From NCBI GenBank assembly GCA_003244185.1, contig QHBT01000027.1:1-64000 (forward strand): a DNA stretch of 64,000 bases, given 5' to 3'. The notes under the pieces are model-generated. The model worked only from the letters and a program-made list of their open reading frames with translations. It searched no databases and had not been told where the DNA came from. Shown here one piece after another: positions 50,883 through 60,413 of the stretch (its first letter is position 1; every line of letters begins with the position of its first letter). The position numbers and the translations under genes were made by a program. The DNA comes from Candidatus Dormiibacter spiritus. GTDB taxonomy: Bacteria > Chloroflexota > Dormibacteria > Dormibacterales > Dormibacteraceae.

Positions 50883-51836
50883 ATGGTCGATCCAGGCGGC
50901 ATTCTGAACGCGCTGCATCAGCTGCAGGACACGGTGAACGGGATCAAGGATTCAGTCACCGCGATCGGCGACGCGCTGAATTTCGTTGCCAACATCGAGC
51001 GCTTCATCAAGAGCACCGCTCAAGACGTCGCGCATGCCGCGGCAACTTACGTCTTCATCACAGCTGACCCCTACGATCCGAAGCACGCCTTCGTCGAGAC
51101 GGAGGCGATCAACAAATGGCTCCCGCTCACCAGGTCGGTTGCGAACGGTGCGCTGACGGTGGCGCTCACCTGGGGGTTCTTTCGCGTCATGTTCGCACAC
51201 GGCACACACAGCCAGCACGGCCTCCGCCAGATGCTGCCCCGAGCCATGCTCGCGGCCATCCTGATCAACTTCTCCACCGTCCTCATCCAGGCGGGTGTGG
51301 AGGCCACGAACGCAATGAACCTGGTAGTGCTGAGGGCCAACCAGGCCGACCACTTCAAGCTCCTGCTGGGGTGGTTGCTGCCGGTGTCCCAGCCGAGCGA
51401 TCTGACGGCGCCGGCCTGGAATGTGCTGGCGCGCCTGGCGCTCGTCCTCTCCTACGGGTTGCTGGCCATCGTGTACATCGTCCGCTTCACGGTGCTGGTG
51501 ATCCTCACGATTCTTGCTCCCCTGGCTGCGCTGGCCTTCGTGCTGCCCGAGACCAGCCACTACGCCAAGCAATGGGGACATCTGTTCAGCCTCACGCTGC
51601 TCATGCAGCCACTGCAGCTGTTGATCCTGGAGATCGGAATCACGCTTGACGTGACCTGGCAGAGGCTGCCGCTCTTCCCAGTCCAGCACCTCTTCGCGCT
51701 GGCCGCCGTCTACATCTGCTTCAAGGTGCCGGGCGCCCTCGGCATGTCGACCAAGGTCTTCGGCAAGGCCAGCTCGGAGGCGAAGAAGGAGGCGGATCAC
51801 GCCTGGAAAGCCGCCGTGAAGGTCCTGGCCAAGTGA
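50883..51836 (+). CDS. VirB6/TrbL-like polytopic membrane protein
   Basis: A 317-residue membrane protein. After an amphipathic N-terminal helix (VNGIKDSVTAIGDALNFVAN), six or more hydrophobic segments lie between residues 85 and 295, with MLPRAMLAAILINFSTVLIQ and FTVLVILTILAPLAALAFVL. The C-terminal tail is charged (ASSEAKKEADHAWKAA). This matches the TrbL/VirB6 scaffold layout and differs from the larger VirB6-like protein at 21992. It is followed directly by a wall peptidase and ssb. Confidence 0.75.
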   Translation: MVDPGGILNALHQLQDTVNGIKDSVTAIGDALNFVANIERFIKSTAQDVAHAAATYVFITADPYDPKHAFVETEAINKWLPLTRSVANGALTVALTWGFFRVMFAHGTHSQHGLRQMLPRAMLAAILINFSTVLIQAGVEATNAMNLVVLRANQADHFKLLLGWLLPVSQPSDLTAPAWNVLARLALVLSYGLLAIVYIVRFTVLVILTILAPLAALAFVLPETSHYAKQWGHLFSLTLLMQPLQLLILEIGITLDVTWQRLPLFPVQHLFALAAVYICFKVPGALGMSTKVFGKASSEAKKEADHAWKAAVKVLAK

Positions 51837-51840
51837 GGCG

Positions 51841-52380
51841 ATGGCAGTGAAGGTCGCCCTCATCGGCATGGCCATCGCCGCGGTGGTCTCCATGCTCGGA
51901 GCGGCACCTCGCCAGCACACCACCCCTGTCGCGGCCGGTGCACCTTCGGGGCCGGCGCCGGCTCACCTCTTGCTCCCGGTGCACGGGGCGGTGGTCACGC
52001 AGCCGTTCGGCTGCACTGAGTTCACCCTCGAGCCTTTCACCTTTGCCTGCCCCTCGCGCCACATCCATACAGGCCTGGACCTTGCCGCGGCGACCGGGAC
52101 GCCGATCTATGCGGCGGCTGATGGCCGGGTCCAGGTGATCAACAGCGGCGGGGGTGGGTACGGCCTGCACGTGCAGCTGACGCACGCCGGTGGCCTTCTC
52201 ACGCTCTATGGGCACCTGAGCTCGGCCGAAGTCACCGACGGCCAGCTGGTCACAGCCGGCAGCGAGATAGGTCGCATGGGCTCCACCGGCATGTCGACCG
52301 GCTCCCATCTTCACTTCGAAGTCCGCCGCGACGGCCGGCCGGTGGACCCAGTGCCTTTCCTGCCGGCCTCACTCAGCTAG
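51841..52380 (+). CDS. M23-family peptidoglycan endopeptidase
   Basis: A 179-residue secreted zinc metallopeptidase. A hydrophobic signal segment spans about residues 5-22. The M23/LytM domain follows with HTGLDLAAATGTPIYAA (zinc His and Asp) and GSHLHFEVRRDG (second His). It should cut peptide crosslinks in peptidoglycan, as the wall-opening enzyme of the small secretion-like cluster. It starts 4 nt after the VirB6-like stop. Confidence 0.92.
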   Translation: MAVKVALIGMAIAAVVSMLGAAPRQHTTPVAAGAPSGPAPAHLLLPVHGAVVTQPFGCTEFTLEPFTFACPSRHIHTGLDLAAATGTPIYAAADGRVQVINSGGGGYGLHVQLTHAGGLLTLYGHLSSAEVTDGQLVTAGSEIGRMGSTGMSTGSHLHFEVRRDGRPVDPVPFLPASLS

Positions 52381-52391
52381 GGAGAAAGAAA

Positions 52392-52739
52392 TTGGTCAAC
52401 AAGGTAATACTCATCGGGCGGCTGACAGCCGATCCAGAGGTGAAGGCGCTCCCCGCCGGAACGCACGTCACTTCTCTGCGGATCGCCACCAATTCCTTCG
52501 GCGGTCGGGAGGAGGACGGCACCCGCAAAGAGCACACCGAATTCCACAGCGTGGTGCTGTTCGGCAAGCTGGCCGAGGTCGCCGGCAGCTACCTGCGCAA
52601 GGGGCGCCTGATCTACGTCGACGGCCGCCTCCACCACCGCAGCTGGGACGGCGCGGACGGCCAGAAGCGCCATGCCAGCGAAGTGGTCGTCGACAGTTTC
52701 CAGATGCTCGGCTCGAAGCCGGAGGAGGCGGCCGCTTAG
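52392..52739 (+). CDS. ssb: Single-stranded DNA-binding protein
   Basis: A 115-residue OB-fold SSB: MVNKVILIGRLTADPEVKAL, FHSVVLFGKLAEVAGSYLRK and GRLIYVDGRLHHRSW. The start is TTG with GGAGAAAG upstream. It lacks the long disordered tail and the acidic DDDIPF-like tip of a housekeeping SSB; the C-terminus is SKPEEAAA. The co-directional position 12 bp after the M23 gene suggests a role with the secretion-like cluster. Confidence 0.9.
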   Translation: MVNKVILIGRLTADPEVKALPAGTHVTSLRIATNSFGGREEDGTRKEHTEFHSVVLFGKLAEVAGSYLRKGRLIYVDGRLHHRSWDGADGQKRHASEVVVDSFQMLGSKPEEAAA

Positions 52740-52786
52740 TCCATCCGATCCCGAGATCTTGAGAACCCGAGCAGGCATTTTTGCGT

Positions 52787-52811
52787 CCTCCCCCCGCGGG
52801 GCGGGGGGAGG
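52787..52811. repeat. G-rich palindromic hairpin, copy 1
   Basis: CCTCCCCCCGC and GCGGGGGGAGG form a perfect 11-bp stem around GGG. No downstream T run is present, so it is not an ordinary intrinsic terminator for ssb. A second copy lies at 52979-53000. Confidence 0.8.
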
Positions 52812-52978
52812 CTGGGAGGGGGGCGTCGGCGGCCCGCCTTGGCCCCGCCGCCCCGTGGTGAGACCTTTGCGTCCAAGGTCCGTCAAATTCCTCTCGAGCG
52901 CCCGGGAGCTACGGCGAGATGCCCAAGGACCGAAATGGCGGCTCTGGTCCAGCCTGCAATCCAAGGCCCCCCACCTAA

Positions 52979-53000
52979 CCTCCCCCCGAGCGGGGGGAGG
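52979..53000. repeat. G-rich palindromic hairpin, copy 2
   Basis: CCTCCCCCCG and CGGGGGGAGG form a perfect 10-bp stem around AG. The arms equal those of copy 1, 168 bp upstream, within a gene-free stretch between ssb and the AAA+ gene. Confidence 0.8.
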
Positions 53001-53070
53001 ACGACCTCAACCAAGAGCGTCTCAGCTTACTCGGGGACCGGACAGCTTAGTCCATCCGAGCCCGAGTAGT

Positions 53071-53100
53071 TGAGACGCTAAACGCCTCCTCGGCGTCTCA
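53071..53100. repeat. Inverted repeat before the AAA+ gene
   Basis: TGAGACGC (53071-53078) and GCGTCTCA (53093-53100) are perfect inverted repeats with a 14-nt loop. The preceding TCCATCCGAGCCCGAG also has a near copy at 52740-52754 just after ssb. No gene is seen in 52740-53201. Confidence 0.6.
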
Positions 53101-53201
53101 GGATCTCGGAGACCAGACAACCCCACATGCGGCGTCGGCGGCGCAGTCGTCGCGTCCATGAAGCCGCCACACCGGATCGCAGCTCGGCGGATTGCCCTCG
53201 C

Positions 53202-54677
53202 ATGCCGGAAGATGAAACCGAGATGGGCGCTCGAATCGAGGTCGACCCCGAGCTCGCGCGGCGGCTGACAGGCGGGCTGCCGGTGACCGTCCTGGAAGCG
53301 GCGCCGCTGCCGGCGCCGCTTTCGCGTCTGCTCGTCATGGCGAGGAGCGAGCGGTCTGAACCGGACCGCCCGGGGCGAGTCTCCCTGGCGGGTGTTCTGG
53401 TTCCCACTCCGAGCGGGGCATTCCCGATCTCATCGCTGGGACTCGGCCGCGGTGCCCGCGCCCGCTTGCCAAGAAGCCTGGAACCGATGAAGACTCGGTG
53501 GGATGCCGGCGCGCTCTTCTTGCTGGACGAGGCAGGCGAGGACGTGCTGGTAATCGGCCAGGGCGCGATCGGCCAGGTGACGCTCTCGTGCGGGGCCTGG
53601 CCCGGACTGGTTCCGCTGGTCGGACCCCGCGCCCGCGCTCGGCGAATCGCGGGCGTTGCCGGAGCGGAGCGCGAGCTCGCGCGCTTCGCAGACGTACTGG
53701 CAGCGCTTCTCGACGCCGTCTACGCGAGCCGGCCGAGGACCCGCGAGCTGGCGCTTACCCTGCGCGCCGGCGAGGCGGGCGCGGAGGTGGCCCGGCGAGT
53801 GCTTGCGCAACTTGGTCGGGAGGCGTCCGGTCTAGTCGGCCGCGTCACCGGGTCCGGCGGCCCGGCCCAGCAGTTCCGGCCCGGCCTCGCTGGACAGCAA
53901 CGCGGCGAGAGCGCTTTCGACGACGTTGGCGGCCAGGAGGCGGCCAGGTTGGAGCTGGAGACGGTCTGCCTCGGGCTCAGACAGCCAGAGGCCTTCCACG
54001 CCTGGGGGGCCCGCCCGCCGCGAGGGGTACTGCTCTACGGGCCGCCGGGAACCGGGAAGACCATGCTGGCTCGGGCACTTGCTCGCGAGTCAGGCGCCAC
54101 CTTTCTGCACGTCCGGGCGACCGATGTGGTGTCCAAGTGGTACGGCGAGGCGGAGCAGCGGCTGCAGCGGTCATTCGACGAGGCCCGCAGGCGAGCGCCC
54201 GCGGTGCTCTTCTTTGACGAAGTCGACGCACTGGCCCGCGATCGCGGGGAGGCCCACGAGGCGACTCACCGCATGGTCTCGGCTTTCTTGGAGAACATGG
54301 ACGGCCTGCAGCAGCTGGACGGCGTCGTCGTGCTGGCCGCCACCAACCGGCCGGAGGCGGTGGACCCCGCGCTGATGCGCCCGGGACGCTTCGACCGACT
54401 GGTCGAGGTGCCGCTGCCCGACCGGCGTGGCCGGCGCGCCATCTTCGAGGTTCATCTGCGGCAGGCCGAGCGCAAGGCAGGCCGGCCACTTTTCGAGCTT
54501 CCGGACGAGCCTGGATGGGAGCGGCTGCTGGATGTCACCACAGGTCTCAGTGGCGCGGAGCTGGCGGAGGCGGTGCGGCGAGCGCTGGAGGTTCGAGTGC
54601 GGAGCGGCGCGACCGACGGAGCGATCACGCCGGACGAGCTCATGCTGGCCGCGGCCGGCGTTGCACGCACCTGCTGA
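53202..54677 (+). CDS. AAA+ ATPase (CDC48/FtsH-like)
   Basis: A 491-residue ATPase from ATG 53202; the frame opens at 53127 with an Arg-rich stretch that is probably not translated. A 230-residue N-domain without known motifs precedes one AAA module: Walker A GPPGTGKTMLARALA, Walker B VLFFDEVDALARDRG, second region of homology ATNRPEAVDPALMRPGRFDR and sensor-2 DVTTGLSGAELAEAV. One module resembles Cdc48/VAT-type unfoldases; no protease domain is attached. It is alone on the plus strand. Confidence 0.88.
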   Translation: MPEDETEMGARIEVDPELARRLTGGLPVTVLEAAPLPAPLSRLLVMARSERSEPDRPGRVSLAGVLVPTPSGAFPISSLGLGRGARARLPRSLEPMKTRWDAGALFLLDEAGEDVLVIGQGAIGQVTLSCGAWPGLVPLVGPRARARRIAGVAGAERELARFADVLAALLDAVYASRPRTRELALTLRAGEAGAEVARRVLAQLGREASGLVGRVTGSGGPAQQFRPGLAGQQRGESAFDDVGGQEAARLELETVCLGLRQPEAFHAWGARPPRGVLLYGPPGTGKTMLARALARESGATFLHVRATDVVSKWYGEAEQRLQRSFDEARRRAPAVLFFDEVDALARDRGEAHEATHRMVSAFLENMDGLQQLDGVVVLAATNRPEAVDPALMRPGRFDRLVEVPLPDRRGRRAIFEVHLRQAERKAGRPLFELPDEPGWERLLDVTTGLSGAELAEAVRRALEVRVRSGATDGAITPDELMLAAAGVARTC

Positions 54678-54853
54678 GGGCAGGGAGCACCATGACTGTC
54701 GACGCCGTCCAAGGTCACACCGCCGGTTGAAGCCAAGCTCTGTCCGAGAGGTGCTGGCTACAGCGGTGACCGCTTCCCGTGAGTGGTAAACGCATCCGGC
54801 TCGCCATTGATCGGCCCACCCGCGCCCAGCGAGGAGGGCCTGCCGCACTTCCC

Positions 54854-55952
54854 TCACTCCGCTGAGGTCTCCGCGATCAGCAGGTCCACAACATCCTTCA
54901 GTCGCTGCCTGCGGGCGAAGGCCCTGCGCTGGCGATTGGCGCCATTTCCTCCAGCCAGCGTAGCGGCCAAAAGGCTCGAGACCTCCTCCCAGTCGCCCTG
55001 CTCTTCAAGCGCCGGCCGCACGCAGCTGAGGAACCTCTCGATAAGTGTTTTGGCTGGCACCGAGCCGGGCTCCTCGATGTCCAAACAGCTCACCGTCGAT
55101 GCCATACCGAGCAGCCCGCCAGTTGGCCGCCACCAGGAGCTCCGTACGCACCCCCGGTACAGGCTCTTCGCGCTGGGCCTGGAGGTGGCAGGTTCGCGCC
55201 AGGGCGCGAACCAGACCGGCCACCAGCACGGCCTCATCCACAGACAGGCAGACGTCAGTGACACGAAACTCGAGCGTCTCAAACCGCTCCGAGGGTCGGA
55301 TGTCCCAGTACAGCTTCGTCGGCTCCGCGATGGTTCTGGTTTCCACCAGGAGCCGGATGAACTCCTCGTAGTCGGCGCGGGAGGAGAAGACGGGGGGAAC
55401 ACCAGCCATCGGCCACCGCCGCCACATCTAGCGACCGAAACTGGCATAACCGGAGTCGATGCCCAACCAGTACGGGGAGTTGGCGGCCAGCGCAAGTATG
55501 GGCGCGAGCCAGAGGCGCGCTCGATTCATGATCTGGATGGCAGCCTCGCGGCTCCCGATCCCAACATGGACGTGGTTGCCGAAGATCACCTCCTCCCGGG
55601 CGAGCTGCTGGTACTGGTTGACTATCCGCCCGTACCGCGTCTTGGGCGTGAGCTCCTGCTCGGCCCAGTGGGAGAAAGGATGGGTGCCGGCGGCGGCGAT
55701 TCGGCATCCTTCGGCCGCCGCCGCGCTGGCCGCCGCACGCCGCAATCGGATGACTTCCCGGCGGACCTCGGCCAGCGTTTGACAGACAGGTGTCCCGACC
55801 TCGACTTGGGATAGGTAGAGCTCACCGGTCACCTCGTCTCCGACCTGCCTTGCGGCCCTGCCCAGGACTCGCTGGGCGTCCGACCGAAGTTCATGGGTGG
55901 CTGGGTCGACCACCTGATACTCCTCCTCGACGCCGAGAGTGAAGTCGTCCAT
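54854..55952 (-). pseudogene. YbdK-type carboxylate-amine ligase, broken twice
   Basis: A glutamate-cysteine-ligase-like gene (YbdK family). The first part, from ATG 55952 (MDDFTLGVEEEYQVVDPATHE), is intact for 174 codons, including FGNHVHVGIGSREAAI. TAG at 55428-55430 then interrupts the same frame, which continues into WRRWPMAGVPPVFSSRADYE. At about 55083-55085 an extra base in a T run moves the frame; the C-terminus (DIEEPGSVPAKTLIERFL to the end) is readable in the shifted frame. Restoring both would give about 366 residues, the normal size. Confidence 0.85.
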
Positions 55953-55959
55953 CCGATGG

Positions 55960-56317
55960 TCAGTCCAGAACGCTGAGACGAATGTGGGCGCCTACCGAAG
56001 GTCGACCAAACACCTCCCAGGCGTTGCCTCCGCGCAAGACGAGCTCCAGCCAGCGTGCCTCGCCGCCACGCGCATCAGGCCAACCACTGCTGCCCGGTGC
56101 GAAGGCCAGTTGGCCGGGTTCAACCGCGAAGCTCGTCTCGCTGGCGATCACTTCTCTCTCGACGGTTCCTATCTTCAGCCGAAGCCGGGATCCGGCAATG
56201 CCCTCGACCCTCCTGGGCTTGATGGTCGCCATGGGCAGGTAGCACTTGATGCGCTGGATGCACCTCGGCGAAAGCGAGGTCCCCATGACCGTAGTCGGCG
56301 ATCACGTGGACCAGCAA
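55960..56317 (-). pseudogene. SAM hydroxide adenosyltransferase relic
   Basis: A relic of the SAM hydrolase/halogenase-type family. The N-terminus (TTG start, then LVHVIADYGHGDLAFAEV) matches the family opening. One extra base at about 56255-56257 shifts the frame, after which QRIKCYLP continues. The sequence then jumps to the C-terminal domain (VEGIAGSRLRLKIG, ASETSFAVEPGQLAFAPGSS, GGNAWEVFGRPSVGA). Roughly 130 central residues holding the Asp-rich active site are missing. It lies 8 bp from the ybdK relic. Confidence 0.75.
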
Positions 56318-56450
56318 GGTCCAACTGATGCTACGGGAGGGCGGTTCGAGGCCCTGTGGACCGTGTGTCGATCACCTTCGGAGCGTGGGCAATGTCTTGC
56401 TGCTGCCGGAAGGGGTGCCTGCCGGCCGATCGAAATGTAACACTGTAATC

Positions 56451-56981
56451 ATGACGCATCCAAATCTGGCAACCTGGCTCCAGGCCGAAGTGCCGGCCGG
56501 CTGGTTCCAGGAGCCGGCGCGGGCAGAGGTCGATCCTGACGAGATAGTTGTCGTCGGGGCGCTACCGGGAAGGCCCGGAGTGCCGCTGCGCGAGTTGGTT
56601 CAGAGCTTTCGAGAGGAATCGCGCCAGGTCCGAATGGGCATCGCTCAGAGGGCCGAGCTCCGCTTCGGCCGCCGTCTCTCTTGGGCGGTTGAGGTGGGCA
56701 GGGAAAGGTTCGATTTCACGAGTCTGGCGACGCCTGTCATGACGCGACTGCGGATGAGGGAGCGACAAGTCCTGGACACGCTGGTCGAGGCAAGTGTGGC
56801 GCGAAGCCGCAGCGAAGCCCTTGCCTGGTGCGTGAAGCTTGTGGCAGAGCACGAGGCGGACTGGATAGGAGAGCTGCGCGAAGCGCTGGTCAAGGTAAAC
56901 GAACTGCGCAGGAGCGGCCCTAGAGCTCGGCAGCGGGTCAGGTCTCGGCGACCGTCTCCAGATGCCGAAGTACCTCGCTGA
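56451..56981 (+). CDS. Hypothetical protein
   Basis: A 176-residue protein from ATG 56451 (MTHPNLATWLQAEVPAGWF); the open frame extends to 56328 but those residues are unstructured. The C-terminal half is helical with MRERQVLDTLVEASVARSRS and EALAWCVKLVAEHEADWIGE, a ribbon-helix-helix-like or coiled-coil pattern. TGTAATC just upstream could be a -10. No family is recognised. Confidence 0.65.
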   Translation: MTHPNLATWLQAEVPAGWFQEPARAEVDPDEIVVVGALPGRPGVPLRELVQSFREESRQVRMGIAQRAELRFGRRLSWAVEVGRERFDFTSLATPVMTRLRMRERQVLDTLVEASVARSRSEALAWCVKLVAEHEADWIGELREALVKVNELRRSGPRARQRVRSRRPSPDAEVPR

Positions 56982-57243
56982 GGAGCGCGCGGGCATGAGC
57001 GAATTGTCGCCGCACCACCTGTTCCTCAGCTTGGTCCAAGAGGTCCACCAGCTTGCTGGAGCCTGACTGACCACCCAGCGCCGCCTTGACCTGGCCGATG
57101 GTCTGGGTGGCGAAGAGCAGCCCTCCACCAGGGTTGTCCAAGATCTCGGCCGCCACGCCCAGTTGATTGCGCATCCAGGTAGATCGGTCGACGCCGCCGT
57201 AGGGGAACGGCCCCTTCGGCCCCAGCACTTCCACACGGGCCAT
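56938..57243 (-). CDS. Small helical hypothetical protein
   Basis: A 101-residue protein from ATG 57243 (MARVEVLGPKGPFPYGG). Most of it is helical: TWMRNQLGVAAEILDNP, then LVDLLDQAEEQVVRRQFAHA. It overlaps the end of the plus-strand gene by 44 nt, tail to tail. It sits 47 bp after a small membrane-protein gene on the opposite side of the converging pair. Not recognised. Confidence 0.6.
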   Translation of the reverse strand: MARVEVLGPKGPFPYGGVDRSTWMRNQLGVAAEILDNPGGGLLFATQTIGQVKAALGGQSGSSKLVDLLDQAEEQVVRRQFAHARALLSEVLRHLETVAET

Positions 57244-57290
57244 CCTAGTGGACGGCTGGGACAGTTCCACTGGGCTATCCTGCACGCCCT

Positions 57291-57539
57291 TCAGCGGGCG
57301 CCTTGTTCGTCGGCGTCGCCGCCGCTCAGGGCAGAGAAGACGATCATGCTGAGCAGCCAGCCGCCGTAGAGACCGCCAGCGCCGAAAATCAGGCCGACAA
57401 TCAAGAGCGCCGCCACTGAGTCCTGGAATACGCGCTGGTAGAGCACCCAGCCGAAGAGTGCCAGCAGCGAGAAGCCGGCGCAGCCCGCCAGGGCCGCCAG
57501 CAGAATGGCCTGAAGCCGGCGCCCGTTCACGGGGCGCAC
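57291..57539 (-). CDS. Small two-helix membrane protein
   Basis: An 82-residue protein with two hydrophobic segments (ILLAALAGCAGFSLLALFGW and VAALLIVGLIFGAGGLYGGW) and a short charged tail. It may be co-transcribed with the downstream minus-strand gene. Function unknown. Confidence 0.6.
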   Translation of the reverse strand: MRPVNGRRLQAILLAALAGCAGFSLLALFGWVLYQRVFQDSVAALLIVGLIFGAGGLYGGWLLSMIVFSALSGGDADEQGAR

Positions 57540-57914
57540 TGAATAACGGCCCCCAGCCAGAGGAGCGGCGGGGGGCCCGCCGCCTGACAGCCGACCAGCA
57601 CGAAACCTAAGGCAGCGGCGGTCTCTGCAGGCGGCGCCGGGCGCGCCGGATGCGGGAGTCGGTGTTGCGCCCAGCTTGCGCCACGGGAGGTTCCGAACGT
57701 AGTGACAGCCGCTTCAAGTAACCGGTAGTAATGGACCTGGAGAGAGAATTCAACTCCTCGCGGCGAGTAACCTCGGGCACCTTCACGTTCCTCTCTGAGC
57801 TGGCCGACGGGGACGGCGCCAGAGAGAAGCGGGAGCTGGCAGCGGCGCATCGCAATTGTGGGACAAAAGCCCATCCCTGTCAAGGACAACCTTCGCCTAG
57901 ACAGCCAGATTTGC
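57540..57914. other. Intergenic stretch, no confident gene
   Basis: A minus-strand frame at 57607-57855 contains VPEVTRREELNSLSRSI and could be a small protein, but the composition near its ends is Arg/Ala/Pro-rich and no start stands out. No RNA gene or repeat is recognised. Confidence 0.4.
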
Positions 57915-58613
57915 CTAGACATCCATGATCCGCAGATCGGTTGCCGCGCGGTCCAGGTGACCCGAGTGAATGTGGTTGAAGATGAAGCGCGTGCCGGGAT
58001 GGCGGGCGGCAAGTGCCTCCGCCTCCGACCAACTCGTGTGGACGCTTGACTCGCTGGGCGCGGTCGCTTCCGTGATGGCGATATCGGCGCCTTCCACCAG
58101 CCGCTCGAGCGGTGGGCTGGCAGTCGTGTCCCCCGCGTAGGCGAGCACGCGTCCCTCCAAGTGCAGTCGGTAGCCCCGGCAGTCCATCTGACCATGCTCC
58201 AGCTTGACTGTCTGGTAGCGGATTTCCGCCACCTCCCCCTCTGCCTGAGCCTCCTGATAAGTGACTCCCGCCCGCTCCCGGGCATCCGGCCAATCGTCGC
58301 TCCAAGCCAGGCTGCAGAGCTGCTCGATCCGTTTCCTGACACCCGGCGGTCCCAGCACGGGCAGCTGGCCACCCGTCGGGTGAAACGCGCGATAGAGCAG
58401 AAAACTGGGCAGTCCCAGCAGGTGGTCGCCGTGAAAGTGGGTGAGGAGCACAGCCTCAATGCCGCCGGGATCGAGACCGAGGCGGTGCATGTGAGGCAGC
58501 ACGGGCGCCCCGGCGTCGAGGAGGAAGCGGCCGTCGACGACCACAGCTCCGTTGTAGCGCTCGAGCGAGAACGCCGATCCGGTCCCCAAAAACGCCAGCT
58601 GCATCTCAGGCAA
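57915..58613 (-). CDS. RNase Z-like MBL-fold hydrolase
   Basis: A 232-residue metallo-beta-lactamase-fold protein. The zinc motif is THFHGDHLLGLPSFLLYRAF near residue 61, with further ligands in YAGDTTASPPLERL and the C-terminal FIFNHIHSGHL. The N-terminus LAFLGTGSAFSLERYNGAVV matches RNase Z and related short hydrolases. It is shorter than tRNase Z (about 300) and lacks an obvious exosite arm, so tRNA 3' processing is not assured. Confidence 0.85.
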   Translation of the reverse strand: MPEMQLAFLGTGSAFSLERYNGAVVVDGRFLLDAGAPVLPHMHRLGLDPGGIEAVLLTHFHGDHLLGLPSFLLYRAFHPTGGQLPVLGPPGVRKRIEQLCSLAWSDDWPDARERAGVTYQEAQAEGEVAEIRYQTVKLEHGQMDCRGYRLHLEGRVLAYAGDTTASPPLERLVEGADIAITEATAPSESSVHTSWSEAEALAARHPGTRFIFNHIHSGHLDRAATDLRIMDV

Positions 58614-58692
58614 GAGTACGGTTCGGACGCGGCTTCGGCCGCAGCCTGCGCCGCTCGCTCAGAGGAGCCGGACGAGCTGTGCTTAGCCGGCG

Positions 58693-59769
<1,077 letters not shown>

Positions 59770-59843
59770 GGTGTCCTTCTCCTTGGGTGTTGCTGGCGCT
59801 GTCCGGCTTCAAACGGCTAGGCGCTCTTCTCTATATTGCACCG

Positions 59844-60413
59844 GTGCAGCTGCTGGGCCCGGAGTTCTTCGCTCGGGACACGCTCACGGTGGCCCCTGAC
59901 CTGCTCGGCAAGCTGGTCTTCCGGGAGTTGGACGGCCGGCGCTATTGGGGCCGGCTGGTCGAGGTGGAGGCCTACTGCGGACCTCAAGACCGCATGGCCC
60001 ACTCCTGGCGCGGTCTCACGCCGCGTACGCGGCCCATGTTCGGGCCGCCCGGCCACGCCTACGTCTACACCAGCTACGGCATGCATCGCTGCCTGAACTT
60101 CGTGACCCAGCTCGAGGGAGTTCCGCAGGCGGTGCTGGTGAGGGCGCTCGAGCCAGGCCCCGGGCTTGGCCGCTGTTCCGGTCCAGGCTTGGTCTGCCGG
60201 GAGCTGCACATCGTCGACACGAAGCTTTCCGGAGCGCCGTTGGTGCCGCCCGACCTCTATGTCATGGACGACGGCTTTCGACCTAAACCCGGCGCCATCG
60301 CCCAGACGAAGCGGATCGGCATGGACTACAGCAACGAGTGGGGCCATCGGCCCTGGCGGTTCTGCCTGGCTTCACCTCACCTGTCGCGGCCGCTGCCCCG
60401 CCGGCGGGCATAG
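59844..60413 (+). CDS. 3-methyladenine DNA glycosylase (AAG/MPG type)
   Basis: A 189-residue base-excision glycosylase from GTG 59844 (VQLLGPEFFARDTL); longer frames to 59787 are unlikely. Motifs: LLGKLVFRELDGRRYWGRLV with the catalytic-region Glu in EVEAYCGPQDRMAHS, GPPGHAYVYTSYGMHRCLN and the conserved HWxF-like C-terminal region. It removes alkylated purines. Convergent overlap of 37 nt with the GGDEF gene. Confidence 0.92.
   Translation: MQLLGPEFFARDTLTVAPDLLGKLVFRELDGRRYWGRLVEVEAYCGPQDRMAHSWRGLTPRTRPMFGPPGHAYVYTSYGMHRCLNFVTQLEGVPQAVLVRALEPGPGLGRCSGPGLVCRELHIVDTKLSGAPLVPPDLYVMDDGFRPKPGAIAQTKRIGMDYSNEWGHRPWRFCLASPHLSRPLPRRRA

Noticed and set aside
52787-52811. Intrinsic terminator of ssb
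   Set aside because: There is a perfect stem but no downstream T run on the plus strand; the T stretch lies before it.
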